A DNA stretch of 64,000 bases. Source: an uncultured Methanobrevibacter sp. (GTDB lineage: Archaea; Methanobacteriota; Methanobacteria; Methanobacteriales; Methanobacteriaceae). Made by a program: the position numbers and the translations under genes. A model generated the notes under the pieces. That model was not told the DNA's origin, made no database searches, and saw nothing but the letters and a program-made list of their open reading frames with translations. Below are positions 8,730 through 18,311 of the stretch, piece after piece. The stretch's first letter is position 1, and each line of letters begins with the position of its first letter. Location of the stretch: the NCBI RefSeq assembly GCF_902770715.1, contig NZ_CACXTS010000009.1, forward strand, positions 1-64,000. Reading direction: 5' to 3'.

Positions 8730-11171
8730 TTATGCTTTGTCTCCTAAAACTAATTTAGGGAAAATACATAAGCTCTTAAGTTCGTCTAATAATAATTTAA
8801 ATGCGTATGAAATTTCAACAGGGTATGTTTCTACATCTCCACAAATCGGACAGTATTTCTTATTTTTATTCTTATCATATACTGCCAACATACCACAGTT
8901 TTCACAGACAATTGCCTCATATTTGTCGGATTCATCAAGCAATCTTTCTTTCAATGTTAATGCTGCACCGTGTGCAATAAGACAGTCTCTTTCCATTTCT
9001 CCAAATCTTAAACCACCTTCACGTGCTCTACCTTCAGTAGGTTGACGTGTAAGCACTTGGACAGGGCCTCTGGAACGAGCATAAACCTTATCAGTGGTCA
9101 TGTGGTGTAATTTTTGATAATATGCAACACCTACAAAGATTTCAGCATCAATTCTTTCACCGGTTACACCGCTGTATAAGGATTCACATCCTGCAGATTC
9201 AAATCCGTTGTCAACAAGCAATTGTTGGATTTCTTCTTCAAGGGTTTGGTTGAATGGAGTTGCATCAACTCTTTCACCTTCAAGACATCCTGCCTTACCT
9301 GCAACCATCTCAAGCACCTGTCCAATGGACATCCTTGATGGAATAGCGTGAGGGTTTACGATTAAGTCAGGCACAACACCGAATTCTGTGAATGGAATGT
9401 CTTCAGGGGATAATATTAAACCGACAACCCCTTTCTGACCGTGTCTTGATGCGAATTTGTCACCAAATTCAGGTTGTCTTGTATCCCTTACTCTGATTTT
9501 AGCTAATCTGGAACCTTCAACGGTTTCGGATAATAGCACTGCATCAACAATACCTTTTTCACCGTGTCTTACAGTTACGGAAGTTTCTCTTCTTCTGTCA
9601 GCAACACTTCCGAAGTCTTCTTCTAAGAATCTTGGAGGTGAAGTTTTTCCGATTAATACATCACCGGATTCCACGTATGATTCAGGGTTTACTACACCGT
9701 CATCATCCAAGTTTCTGTAAGCTTGTTCGGATCTGTAACCTTTGATGTTTTTGTCAGGCACTTCAAATTTGTCTACTTGACCACCAGCGTATCTTTTTTC
9801 TGATGTGTCGTAAGCTCTGAAGAATGAAGACCTTGCTAAACCTCTTTCTAATGCTGCTTTGTTGATGACCATTGCGTCTTCCATGTTATATCCTTCGTAG
9901 GACATTAAAGCTACAACAAAGTTTTGTCCGGATGGTCTTAAATCGTAATTAGTTGAATCGATAATACGTGTTTTAACAATTGGAGTTTGAGGATGATGTA
10001 ACAAGTGTGCTCTAGTATCGGTACGTAATGCATAGTTAGATACATATAATCCTAAAGCTTGTTTTGTCATACCTGCTTCCATTGTGTTCCTTGGAGAGGA
10101 ATTGTGATCAGAGAATGGAATGATTCCGGCACAAATACCAAGCATTGTAGCTGGGTCTATTTCTAAGTGAGTGTGTTCTTCAGTCAAGTCAGCTAAGGTC
10201 ATAGCAATGTATGAGTTTTCTTCTTCTTCGGCATCCAAGTATTCAATGAGACCGTCATTAATCAAATCGTCCCATTTTAATTTTCCATTAGCCACTTTGT
10301 TTAAGTGTTCTTCTCTTAAAAGAGGAATTCCTTCTTTAACAATGATTAATGGTCTTCTTGCCCTACCTGGATCATTGAATATGTATATCTCATCATTATC
10401 TTCATAATAGGTAATGTTCATTTCATGAGAGATTTCGCCTTTCCTTCTTTTTTCTCTCATTTCTTGAGTGAAGTTGACAGGGTCTTCACAGTAACCTAAA
10501 AGTTCACCGTTAATGTAGATTTTTGTTTTAGGCTTTTCAACTTCAACAGGAGTTTCGATAACAGGTTCAATATCATCTTCATCAACAAGTTCAATTTCAC
10601 CATCATCAGACTCAACAGGTTCAATATCTCCCTCTTCAACAAGTTCAATTTCACCTTCATCAGACTCGACAGGCTCAATATCCCCTTCTTCAACAGATTC
10701 TATTTCGCCTTCATCAGACTCAACATCAGTTTCATCAACAGGAGCAATTTCACCATCATCAGATTCAGCAGTTTCGAAAACAACTTCTTCAGATTCGACA
10801 GGAGCAATTTCGCCTTCTTCGCCTTCTTCAGAAACGCCTTCAATTTCAGCGATTTTTTGAGAAATTAACTCATTTAATTCATTTTTAAATTCAGGCAAAT
10901 CTTTTTTGAGTGATTTCCATTTAGCTCTGCGTTTATCTTTTTTAAATGGAACATTCAAACTGTCATCTTCTTTTAATTCAGGAGTATCAAAGTAATTTTC
11001 AATATGCTCAATTTGTTCTTTAATCTTTTCTAATGTTTCTTCATCAGCAGCTTCTATGGCTTGTTCGATAACATCTTTAACATGATTAAAAGGAGCTAAT
11101 CTTTCAAAACCAAAATAAAAAAATGCCTTTTTCTCATCAGTACTAGCTTTTTTATAATTATCAGACAACAT
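8730..11171 (-). CDS. rpoB1: DNA-directed RNA polymerase subunit B' with a long acidic repeat extension
   Basis: The C-terminal half of the beta-like subunit. The conserved body begins near [12 protein letters not shown] (about residue 217). It includes [10 protein letters not shown] of the active-centre region and the zinc-site cysteines CENCG and CPICG near the C-terminus. Archaeal B' is usually about 600 residues; this one has 813, because residues 1-213 are extra. The extension has a charged helical part (about 1-110), then a strongly acidic part with three 18-residue tandem repeats of the type [18 protein letters not shown] (151-168, 169-186, 187-204) and weaker copies before them. The start at 11171 has a GGTG-type signal (GGAGGTGAA) upstream, 9 bases after the rpoB2 stop. 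Confidence 0.94.
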   Translation of the reverse strand: MLSDNYKKASTDEKKAFFYFGFERLAPFNHVKDVIEQAIEAADEETLEKIKEQIEHIENYFDTPELKEDDSLNVPFKKDKRRAKWKSLKKDLPEFKNELNELISQKIAEIEGVSEEGEEGEIAPVESEEVVFETAESDDGEIAPVDETDVESDEGEIESVEEGDIEPVESDEGEIELVEEGDIEPVESDDGEIELVDEDDIEPVIETPVEVEKPKTKIYINGELLGYCEDPVNFTQEMREKRRKGEISHEMNITYYEDNDEIYIFNDPGRARRPLIIVKEGIPLLREEHLNKVANGKLKWDDLINDGLIEYLDAEEEENSYIAMTLADLTEEHTHLEIDPATMLGICAGIIPFSDHNSSPRNTMEAGMTKQALGLYVSNYALRTDTRAHLLHHPQTPIVKTRIIDSTNYDLRPSGQNFVVALMSYEGYNMEDAMVINKAALERGLARSSFFRAYDTSEKRYAGGQVDKFEVPDKNIKGYRSEQAYRNLDDDGVVNPESYVESGDVLIGKTSPPRFLEEDFGSVADRRRETSVTVRHGEKGIVDAVLLSETVEGSRLAKIRVRDTRQPEFGDKFASRHGQKGVVGLILSPEDIPFTEFGVVPDLIVNPHAIPSRMSIGQVLEMVAGKAGCLEGERVDATPFNQTLEEEIQQLLVDNGFESAGCESLYSGVTGERIDAEIFVGVAYYQKLHHMTTDKVYARSRGPVQVLTRQPTEGRAREGGLRFGEMERDCLIAHGAALTLKERLLDESDKYEAIVCENCGMLAVYDKNKNKKYCPICGDVETYPVEISYAFKLLLDELKSLCIFPKLVLGDKA
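10560..10721 (-). repeat. Three 54-bp tandem repeats inside rpoB1
   Basis: Three in-frame 54-bp units encode 18-residue acidic repeats with the consensus [18 protein letters not shown]. The units differ at several bases, mostly silent or Asp/Glu swaps, so they are an old, selected array and not a simple assembly duplication. Shorter degenerate copies (GEIAPV) continue up to about 10820. Confidence 0.85.
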
Positions 11172-11180
11172 TTCACCTCC

Positions 11181-12734
11181 CTAAATCAACTCTACATCCA
11201 TTTGTTCAATTACATCAATAATTTCTTTATCATCAGAACCTTCTGAAATATTACACATTAAAGCTAAGTTTTTAACCAAACCACAGTTAGGTCCTTCCGG
11301 AGTTTCGTTTGGACATATTTTACCGAATTGTGTTGGGTGCAAATCTCTTGCTTCAAAGTGAGGTTGACTTCTAGTTAAAGGAGATACAACACGTCTTAAA
11401 TGAGAAAGGGTTCCCATATAACTGGTCCTATCTAACAATTGGCTTACACCAGCTCTTCCACCAACCCAGTTACCTGTAGCAATAGCATGTTTAATGTTTT
11501 CAGTTAAAACATCACTACGAACAGCTTGTTTAATGGAAAGTTCTTTACCACGAGAAAGACTTCTTTCAAGTTGATAACTCATATCTCTGGTTAAATTAGT
11601 GAAAGCTACTCTGAATAAGTCTTCCATTAAATCTCCAGATACTCTGAGTCTTTTGTTGGTATAATGGTCCTTATCGTGAGGTTTTCTTTTCTCTTCAATA
11701 ACTTCCAATAACATTTCAGTCATTTCAGCTAAATAAATCGCCTTATCGTAACATTTATCTTCTTCAGTACCCATGTGAGGTAACAAGTAACGATTTACGA
11801 CATCTTTAGCACGTTTGTAACGATAATCTTTTGGCATGTTTTTAGCTACTCTATTACCAATGTATTTAATAGCAGCATCTTGTAATTCTTGTCTTACTTC
11901 ATCTTTAGTTCCATTTCTGATAACAGATTGATCAATGAATTTATTTAATTCCTCTTCAGAAACCTGAATATCATCTGCAATCATCATTTGGAAGTTGTTA
12001 TCTTTAGAAATTTTTGTAACAATTTCTTGGTCTGTAGCTAAACCAAGAGCTCTTAATAGCACTACTAATGGTATTTCCCCAGGAAGGTATGGGAAAGATA
12101 TTCTTAAAAATGCTTTATTTTTACGTGGTTTTTTGTATTCTAAAGTAATTCTAGCTCGGAAACCACTTTTAATTGAAGTAACAACAGCTTTTGCATGTCT
12201 GTCTTCAACTTCACCAATACGTTCAAGAATAATTTTATTTGGAGCGATTTCTTCCATTGTAACAACAGCCCTTTCGGAACCGTTTACAATAAAGTATCCT
12301 CCTAAGTCTTGAGGGTCTTCGTGTTTTTCAATTAATTCTTCATCACTAAGACCGTTGAGATGGCAAATATCTGATTTAAGCATAACTGGCAATTCACCAA
12401 TGTATACTTCTTCCAAAGGATTTTCTGGTTCTCCTTCTTCATTTAATGCCATTTCAAGATACATATCGGCAGAATAGTTTAAATTTCTAAGTCTTGCTTC
12501 AGTAGGGTCAATTTCACTTCTAGAACCATCCGCTTCTTTGTTAGATGGTTTTTCAATGCGAACTTTCCCTGTTTTTAAAGTGTATTTACCATCATCTAAA
12601 CTAATAGGATCAGTAATATCAATAATATTTTGAATCCTATTGTTTACAAAATCATTGTAGGATTTGATATGATGGTCCACTAAATCATATTTATCGAAAA
12701 ATGCATCAACTAATTTCCAATTATTCTCTGTCAT
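11181..12734 (-). CDS. rpoB2: DNA-directed RNA polymerase subunit B''
   Basis: The N-terminal half of the beta-like subunit (protrusion, lobe and start of fork). It is about 517 residues. Recognisable parts are the early GYFIVNGSERAVV motif, QLLDRTSYMGTLSHLRRVVSP and the HPTQFGKICPNETPEGPNCGL motif near the C-terminus. I chose the ATG at 12732-12734 because GGAGG is six bases upstream; the in-frame ATG two codons earlier touches that Shine-Dalgarno. It lies 235 bases after rpoH and 9 before rpoB1. Confidence 0.97.
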   Translation of the reverse strand: MTENNWKLVDAFFDKYDLVDHHIKSYNDFVNNRIQNIIDITDPISLDDGKYTLKTGKVRIEKPSNKEADGSRSEIDPTEARLRNLNYSADMYLEMALNEEGEPENPLEEVYIGELPVMLKSDICHLNGLSDEELIEKHEDPQDLGGYFIVNGSERAVVTMEEIAPNKIILERIGEVEDRHAKAVVTSIKSGFRARITLEYKKPRKNKAFLRISFPYLPGEIPLVVLLRALGLATDQEIVTKISKDNNFQMMIADDIQVSEEELNKFIDQSVIRNGTKDEVRQELQDAAIKYIGNRVAKNMPKDYRYKRAKDVVNRYLLPHMGTEEDKCYDKAIYLAEMTEMLLEVIEEKRKPHDKDHYTNKRLRVSGDLMEDLFRVAFTNLTRDMSYQLERSLSRGKELSIKQAVRSDVLTENIKHAIATGNWVGGRAGVSQLLDRTSYMGTLSHLRRVVSPLTRSQPHFEARDLHPTQFGKICPNETPEGPNCGLVKNLALMCNISEGSDDKEIIDVIEQMDVELI

Positions 12735-12969
12735 GGACATCCTCCAACATTACGTAAACGCAATAAAAATAATTAACTAAATAAAAATAATAAATAATAG
12801 GAAAAACCTAATAACTAATTCATTTAATCATTATTCTTAATTTACTCCTAACTATCTCCTTTAAGATAATTCCTCTCAAACTAAGTTCAAATTTATTATA
12901 ATGAATTTCTAAAAAAACAAAAAAATATCGAAATTATACTATATTAAACTTAATACTCTAAATTTATAT

Positions 12970-13209
12970 TTAAACTTCTACAATTCTGTAAGTGATAAAC
13001 TCGCCCGCAGTTTGACTTTCACGAGTGATTCTTAAAATATCACCAGGTTTTGCACCAATAGATTCTGCAACAGGATCAGTGACTTTAATTTTAGGAAGGT
13101 TTTTAAAATCATAATCCACATCACTAAACTCATTTGAAATTTCTTCTTCAGTCATGATTTCATGCTTGGGTACAAGTTTATGTTTTTGAATATCAAATTC
13201 ACTTTTCAA
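12970..13209 (-). CDS. rpoH: DNA-directed RNA polymerase subunit H (Rpb5-like)
   Basis: The small assembly subunit equivalent to the C-terminal domain of eukaryotic Rpb5. It is 79 residues with the hallmark LVPKHEIM near the N-terminus and the C-terminal pattern DPVAESIGAKPGDILRITR. It starts with TTG at 13207-13209, seven bases after a GGAGG. It is first in the polymerase cluster; the 235-base AT-rich gap to rpoB2 has no other gene and may hold a second promoter. Confidence 0.95.
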   Translation of the reverse strand: MKSEFDIQKHKLVPKHEIMTEEEISNEFSDVDYDFKNLPKIKVTDPVAESIGAKPGDILRITRESQTAGEFITYRIVEV

Positions 13210-13251
13210 AATATTTCCTCCAAAAGAAAAGTTAAAATATAAAATTAGAAA

Positions 13252-13325
<74 letters not shown>

Positions 13326-13347
13326 ATTATCCTATTTAAGTTTGAAG

Positions 13348-13419
13348 CGCCCTGGCCGGGATTTGAACCCGAGTCGCGGGCTCGACAGGCCCACATGATA
13401 GCCCCTACACCACCAGGGC
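13348..13419 (-). tRNA. tRNA-Asp (anticodon GTC)
   Basis: A 72-nt tRNA with acceptor stem GCCCTGG/CCAGGGC, discriminator G, anticodon loop CTGTCGA on a TGGGC/GCCCG stem, and a T-loop TTCAAAT. No CCA is encoded and no intron is present. Confidence 0.96.
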
Positions 13420-13548
13420 ATAGACACTCAAATAGCATAATACAAATAATACACTATCAATTACTATCATTTTCATCATATATAAATGTTTTGGAAAATC
13501 ACATTATTTTCCCAAAAAATATATGATTTCAAATAAATTAAATTGAAA

Positions 13549-13622
<74 letters not shown>

Positions 13623-13626
13623 AAAA

Positions 13627-13668
13627 TGGGTCCGCCCGGATTTGACGACCAAGCTACCCTACGGACCC
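13627..13668 (-). pseudogene. tRNA remnant lacking the anticodon arm (probably tRNA-Pro)
   Basis: Only 42 nt long, but both ends are intact: a perfect 7-bp acceptor stem GGGTCCG/CGGACCC with discriminator A, a D-arm beginning TAGGGTAGCTTGGTC, and the 3' half of a T-arm (TCAAATCCGGG). The 3' side of the D-stem, the whole anticodon arm, the variable loop and the 5' side of the T-stem are missing, about 32-35 nt. The D-arm resembles archaeal tRNA-Pro. It cannot decode; it looks like an internal deletion of a tRNA gene within the cluster, though assembly error or a maintained short RNA are alternatives. Confidence 0.75.
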
Positions 13669-13748
13669 ACATACAATAAGTATGTAGATAACATACTAAT
13701 AATAATCTATGCTAACCCATATATAAATGTTACTATAATTTTAACAAT

Positions 13749-13780
13749 ATTCAAAAAAATTCATATGGAACATATGAATT
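13749..13780 (-). terminator. Hairpin plus T-run after tRNA-Thr
   Basis: AATTCATATG (13758-13767) and CATATGAATT (13771-13780) form a perfect 10-bp stem with a 3-base loop. On the minus strand a run of T follows it directly. It lies three bases beyond the 3' end of tRNA-Thr and fits an intrinsic terminator or a processing hairpin. Confidence 0.55.
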
Positions 13781-13783
13781 AAA

Positions 13784-13857
<74 letters not shown>

Positions 13858-13940
13858 ACATGTTAATATTATAGAACAAATTAAATTATGTTGAAAGTTC
13901 TTTAAATACTTTACTATAAATAATAAAAATCATACTAAAA

Positions 13941-13948
13941 TTTAAATA
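13941..13948 (+). promoter_or_regulatory. Probable TATA box of thiM
   Basis: TTTAAATA lies 24-31 bases before the thiM ATG, so the transcript is probably leaderless or nearly so. No TPP-riboswitch-like sequence is present between it and the ATG. Confidence 0.45.
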
Positions 13949-13971
13949 ACAATAAATTATAATTAATAATC

Positions 13972-14838
13972 ATGATAAATGATGAAACTGAATTACTAGA
14001 AAATATTGATGAAACTTTAAAGAATATAAAAGAAAAAAATGCTTTAACCCACTGTATTACAAATTCAGTAACCATTAACGATTGTGCAAATGCAGTTCTT
14101 GCAATAGGCGGTTCACCATTCATGGCAGAAGATGCAGAGGAACTTGAAGAAGTAGTGACCATTGCCGATGTGCTTGTAATAAACATTGGTAAATTAAGCA
14201 AAGATCAGATTGAAGCTATGAAAATAAGCTGTGAAACTGCTGACAAAACCAACACCCCCATCATATTGGATCCAGTCGGTGTTGGAGTAACCGAACTTAG
14301 AAATAAAACAACAGTAGACCTAATAAAAAATCATAATATAACTGCAATTAGAGGAAATATCAGTGAAATAAAGGCTATTGCTAAATTATTTGGTGTTTTA
14401 GATGAAAGCAACACTGCAAAAGGTGTTGATGTAAATGCAGAAGATGTAATTACTGAAGAAAATCTAAAAGCAAATGGAAATCTGATTTGTGAATTGGCAT
14501 CTAAATTAAACACCGTCATATTAGCAAGCGGCCCAATCGACATTTTAACAGATGGTGAAACAACAATAGCCATTGATAACGGAGACGACATGATGCCCCT
14601 AATCACAGGCAGCGGATGCATGTTATCCTCTATTGTTGGAAGTTGCATTGGCGGTTCCAGCCCATTAGAAGGAAGTCTTGTTGCAATTCTAGCAATGAAT
14701 ATTGCGGGAGAAAAAGCAAGAGCTAAAGTTGAAGAAAAAGACGAAGGAACCGGTTCATTCAGAGCTTATTTAATCGATTACCTTTACAAAACCAATAGCG
14801 AAAGTTTAATTAACGAATCAAACATTAAGATACTATGA
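13972..14838 (+). CDS. thiM: Hydroxyethylthiazole kinase
   Basis: Phosphorylates 4-methyl-5-(2-hydroxyethyl)thiazole for thiamine salvage. The 288-residue ribokinase-fold protein has the family motifs HCITNSVTINDCAN and IGGSPFMAEDAEE near the N-terminus, ILDPVGVG in the middle, and the anion-hole/catalytic motif ITGSGCMLSS. Its last four bases overlap the thiE start (ATGA), so the two are coupled. The promoter suggests a leaderless mRNA, so regulation by a 5' UTR riboswitch is unlikely. Confidence 0.95.
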   Translation: MINDETELLENIDETLKNIKEKNALTHCITNSVTINDCANAVLAIGGSPFMAEDAEELEEVVTIADVLVINIGKLSKDQIEAMKISCETADKTNTPIILDPVGVGVTELRNKTTVDLIKNHNITAIRGNISEIKAIAKLFGVLDESNTAKGVDVNAEDVITEENLKANGNLICELASKLNTVILASGPIDILTDGETTIAIDNGDDMMPLITGSGCMLSSIVGSCIGGSSPLEGSLVAILAMNIAGEKARAKVEEKDEGTGSFRAYLIDYLYKTNSESLINESNIKIL

Positions 14839-15455
14839 AAAATATAGATTTATCATTATACCTCGTCACCGACAAAAGCGACAATGTTGAAAAATTTTTA
14901 AATACTATTGAAGAAGCAATAAAAGGCGGAGTTACAGTAGTTCAAATTAGAGAAAAAACTGCCGAAACATTAGATTTCTACAATTTAGCACTGAAAGTTA
15001 AAGAGATAACTACAAAATATAATGTTCCCCTAATTATTAACGATAGAGTTGATGTTGCACTTGCCATAGATGCTGAGGGAGTTCATGTGGGCCAATCAGA
15101 TATGCCTTGTGATGTTACCCGAAAATTAATTGGTGAAGATAAAATTTTAGGCGTGTCAGCAGCCACCATTGATGAAGCTAAAAAAGCTGAAAAAGATGGT
15201 GCTGATTATATCGGAACTGGAGCAGTATTTCCAACAGTAACCAAGGATGACGCTCCTTCAATTACAAAACAGGACTTGAAGGATGTTGTTGATTCAATCA
15301 GCATTCCTGTTGTTGCAATCGGAGGCATTACTTTAGAAAATGCATCCCAATTAAAGGATACTGGAATTGCAGGACTGTCTGTTGTAAGTGCAATAATGAG
15401 TGCTGAAAATCCTAAAAAAGCATCACAAACTCTATTAAATATATTTAATAGATAA
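14835..15455 (+). CDS. thiE: Thiamine-phosphate synthase
   Basis: Joins the thiazole phosphate made by ThiM with HMP pyrophosphate to form thiamine phosphate. It is a 206-residue TIM-barrel protein with VQIREK, the pyrophosphate and Mg site LIINDRVDVALAIDAEGVHVG, YIGTGAVFPT and VVAIGGI. It overlaps thiM by four bases and ends in an AT-rich convergent gap before pgk. Confidence 0.96.
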   Translation: MKNIDLSLYLVTDKSDNVEKFLNTIEEAIKGGVTVVQIREKTAETLDFYNLALKVKEITTKYNVPLIINDRVDVALAIDAEGVHVGQSDMPCDVTRKLIGEDKILGVSAATIDEAKKAEKDGADYIGTGAVFPTVTKDDAPSITKQDLKDVVDSISIPVVAIGGITLENASQLKDTGIAGLSVVSAIMSAENPKKASQTLLNIFNR

Positions 15456-15490
15456 TTTTATTAAAAAAAAGAGATAAAAGTAAAAAAATA

Positions 15491-16705
15491 TTATTTTTTA
15501 CTATTTTTTAAAGCTTCTACTGCAGCTAGCTTTTTGCCGGCCAGCATGCTAATGCAAGCTCCACCACCACTGCTTAAATGACTCATGTGTTCTTCCAAAC
15601 CAAGTCCTGCTGTAGCGGCTGCAATATGGCCTCCACCGATTAATGTAAATCCTTCAGATGTGGCCATTGCATTAATTAAATCTTCTGTACCCATTGAGAA
15701 TTTCGGATCTTCGAATACACCTGCAGGACCATTTGCAAAAATGTATTTGGCTTCCCTAATTTCTTTTGCATAAAAATCAATTGTTTTTACGCCAATGTCG
15801 AAAATAGCTTCGTTTGGAATTTCGCCAACATCTATATCAACTCTTTCACCATCAATTTCACAAGCCACATCCATAGGATATTTGACTTTATCTCCAAATC
15901 TTTCGATTAAATCCTTGGATTTTTCAACCATATCTTCATATCCTCTGCTTGCGATGAAATCCTTGTTGACTTGACCGATGTCTGCGCCAGATGCCCATAG
16001 GACAATGTTTCCTACGATACCGGTAGTTAGAATAGCATCAGCAGTTCCATTGCTCAATACGTTTTCCATTACATCAATGGAATCTTCCGGTTTCATTCCA
16101 CCCAATAGAAATACACATGGATGCTCTACGTTATCAAGAGCGTCTTGAATAACAGTCAATTCCTTTTCCATTACTCGTCCAGCAGCTGAAGGAGTGTTAA
16201 CAGTGAATCCAACTAGTGAAGCTTGTGACCTGTGAGCTGCTGCAAATGCATCATTGATAAAATAATCAATTAATGGAGACAAATGCCTTACCAGCAATGT
16301 TTTTGACTGTTCTTCAGGAGTTCTTGAAAGAGATTCCTCTGAGAAAAAACGTGCATTTTCAAGTAAAAGAATTTCATGAGGTTTCAACTCTTTAATAGCT
16401 TCTTTTGCAGCATTAGAAAATAAGGAATCAATGTATTTAACCCTTAAGTTTAATATTGTTGATAATGCTTCCGCATGTTGGGATAAAGTTGTGAAGTCCT
16501 TTTTACCAGGACGGCTTTGATGAGCAAGAAGTACAACTTTTGCCCCTTTGCTGGATAATTCCTTAATGGTTTGGGCATGCAATTTCAATCTAGTATCATC
16601 TAAAATAATGCCAGTACTAGGGTCTACCGGAGCATTAATATCAACTCTTACAAGCACAGTTTTATCTTCAATGTCCAAATCATCAATTGTATTAAATTCT
16701 GCCAT
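15491..16705 (-). CDS. pgk: 3-phosphoglycerate kinase
   Basis: Glycolytic/gluconeogenic enzyme interconverting 1,3-bisphosphoglycerate and 3-phosphoglycerate. It has 404 residues, normal for archaeal PGK. Visible motifs are LVRVDINAPVD at the N-terminus, LAHQSRPGKKDF, the RSQASLVGF region, FLLGGMKPEDS and the C-terminal nucleotide site LIGGGHIAAATAGLGLE. It lies nine bases downstream of tpiA, so triose-phosphate enzymes are made together for gluconeogenesis. Confidence 0.97.
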   Translation of the reverse strand: MAEFNTIDDLDIEDKTVLVRVDINAPVDPSTGIILDDTRLKLHAQTIKELSSKGAKVVLLAHQSRPGKKDFTTLSQHAEALSTILNLRVKYIDSLFSNAAKEAIKELKPHEILLLENARFFSEESLSRTPEEQSKTLLVRHLSPLIDYFINDAFAAAHRSQASLVGFTVNTPSAAGRVMEKELTVIQDALDNVEHPCVFLLGGMKPEDSIDVMENVLSNGTADAILTTGIVGNIVLWASGADIGQVNKDFIASRGYEDMVEKSKDLIERFGDKVKYPMDVACEIDGERVDIDVGEIPNEAIFDIGVKTIDFYAKEIREAKYIFANGPAGVFEDPKFSMGTEDLINAMATSEGFTLIGGGHIAAATAGLGLEEHMSHLSSGGGACISMLAGKKLAAVEALKNSKK

Positions 16706-16714
16706 TTTCTCACT

Positions 16715-17383
16715 CTATAACTTACTTACCAAATCAAGCAAAGCTTCTTTTGGATTTTCTGCTTTAATGATTCCGGATGCAAGCAGTACTCCATCAGCAC
16801 CCAAATCCATAGCAGCTTTCATATCATCCCCAGTTGTGATACCTGCACCGCATAAAACCTTAATCTTCTTATTTATTGATTTAACCTCCTTAACAGTATC
16901 TTCAACAACTTCCGGTTGAGCTTGAGATACTGGGATGCCTGTTCCGATAAGTTCAGGAGGTTCAACAGCAACAGCAACAGGATCCAATGCCGCAACAGCT
17001 TTTGAAGTTTCAATGTTGTTAGTGCAAACACAAGATTCTATTTCATTCGCTTTGCATAATTTTATAACTTCATCAATGTCAGCCAATTTCATTCTTTGTT
17101 CTGAATGATTGATTAAAGTTCCACTAATTCCAGCATCAATTAATGTATTAATCAAATTAGAACCTGTGTGCCCTCCAGGAGAAATTGGGTCAATGTGTTG
17201 AGCAAAAATAGGAAGTGAAGTTTCTTCACTTATTCTATAAATATCTGCTGCTTGAGGAGCGGCAACCATAGTAATTCCAGACTCGCCAGCAGCACTTTCC
17301 AAGTCATGTGCTAGCTCTAAAGCATTTATACCACTTGATTCCAAATAAGTTTTATAGTTCAATATCACAATTGGTGTGTCCAT
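16715..17383 (-). CDS. tpiA: Triosephosphate isomerase (archaeal short type)
   Basis: Interconverts dihydroxyacetone phosphate and glyceraldehyde 3-phosphate. It has 222 residues, the shorter archaeal form. The N-terminal ILNYKTYLE contains the active-site Asn and Lys; the catalytic His is in INHSEQR; the catalytic Glu is in VAVEPPELIGTG; and the phosphate-binding end is VLCGAGI and GVLLASG. It is cotranscribed with pgk. Confidence 0.96.
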   Translation of the reverse strand: MDTPIVILNYKTYLESSGINALELAHDLESAAGESGITMVAAPQAADIYRISEETSLPIFAQHIDPISPGGHTGSNLINTLIDAGISGTLINHSEQRMKLADIDEVIKLCKANEIESCVCTNNIETSKAVAALDPVAVAVEPPELIGTGIPVSQAQPEVVEDTVKEVKSINKKIKVLCGAGITTGDDMKAAMDLGADGVLLASGIIKAENPKEALLDLVSKL

Positions 17384-17431
17384 AATAATCCCACAATAAC
17401 TCTTTAATAATATAATATTTGAAAAACATTA

Positions 17432-18310
17432 TTAAATAAATTTTTGATTAGAAAGTCTGCTTTCGGCCAAGTCAATATACTCCTTTTTAATATCATAACC
17501 AATGTAATAACGATTATTTTTAATTGCTGCGATTGCTGTGGTTCCGCTTCCGATAAATGGGTCCAGAACAACATCACCCTCATAACTGTAAAGATTTATG
17601 AGTCTATGAGGCAATTCAATTGGGAAAGGTGCTGGATGCCCGATTTTTTTAGCGTTGACAGCAGGAAATGTCCAGATGCTCTTTGTCCATTGGATGAAAT
17701 CATCATGTTCAATAGAGTCCTTCTTTTCCTGTGCCTTGTTTTTCGAATAGGACTCCTTTGAAAAAATTAGAATGTATTCATGATAATCCCGAAGTACAGG
17801 ATTTGAAGCTGACATCCAGCTGCCCCATGCACATGACCCTCCTGCACTGGCAGACTTATCCCAAATTATTTCGCCGCGCATTAAGAAACCCAAATCCAGC
17901 ATGATTTCTATAATCATGGCGTGAAGGGGGATGTAGGGCTTTCTTCCAATGTTTGCTATGTTGATGCAAGCCCTGCCTCCGGTAACCAGCTTTTTATAAG
18001 ATTCTCCAAAGACTGCAGTCAGCAATTCCAGATACTCGTCCAGGGTCAAATCGTCATCATACTCCTTTCCAACATTATACGGCGGAGAAGTAATCATTAA
18101 ATGAATGCTGTTGTCCGGAACTTCATTCATCTTTTCGCTGGATTTGCAATATATCTTATTTAAATCATGTTCATCAATCTTAAACTCCTTAAAATCAATA
18201 TTTTTTGGAACTTTAAGGTTTTCATATAACTTTGAACTATAAAATTTCTTTGAACTGTGCGATTCCCTTAAAACAGAACCGAATGATGCAGTTTTAGTTT
18301 TTCTTACCAC
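17432..18310 (-). CDS. Type II DNA methyltransferase (N4-cytosine or N6-adenine, beta-type order)
   Basis: The modification enzyme of a restriction-modification pair. The catalytic motif TSPPYNVGKEYD lies near residue 85 and the AdoMet motif DPFIGSGTTAIAA near residue 256, so the order is catalytic motif first, as in beta-type amino-methyltransferases. TSPPY favours N4-cytosine but does not prove it. It is 292 residues from a GTG start with AGAGGT upstream. It follows the restriction gene after a single base, so the two are coupled. The recognition sequence cannot be read from the protein. Confidence 0.88.
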   Translation of the reverse strand: MVRKTKTASFGSVLRESHSSKKFYSSKLYENLKVPKNIDFKEFKIDEHDLNKIYCKSSEKMNEVPDNSIHLMITSPPYNVGKEYDDDLTLDEYLELLTAVFGESYKKLVTGGRACINIANIGRKPYIPLHAMIIEIMLDLGFLMRGEIIWDKSASAGGSCAWGSWMSASNPVLRDYHEYILIFSKESYSKNKAQEKKDSIEHDDFIQWTKSIWTFPAVNAKKIGHPAPFPIELPHRLINLYSYEGDVVLDPFIGSGTTAIAAIKNNRYYIGYDIKKEYIDLAESRLSNQKFI

Positions 18311-18311
18311 T

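Noticed and set aside
8704..9045. Open frames of 60-150 codons on the strand opposite large genes (for example here, 11995-12312, 18604-19083, 42477-42893)
   Set aside because: They are mirror frames of highly expressed conserved genes, have no Shine-Dalgarno and no recognisable protein features.
13627..13668. Permuted or split tRNA gene
   Set aside because: The 5' and 3' ends are in normal order and pair perfectly, and the missing anticodon part is not found next to it or elsewhere in the window.
13858..13971. TPP riboswitch before thiM
   Set aside because: The TATA box lies 24-31 bases before the ATG, leaving no room for a leader, and the conserved TPP sequence blocks are absent.
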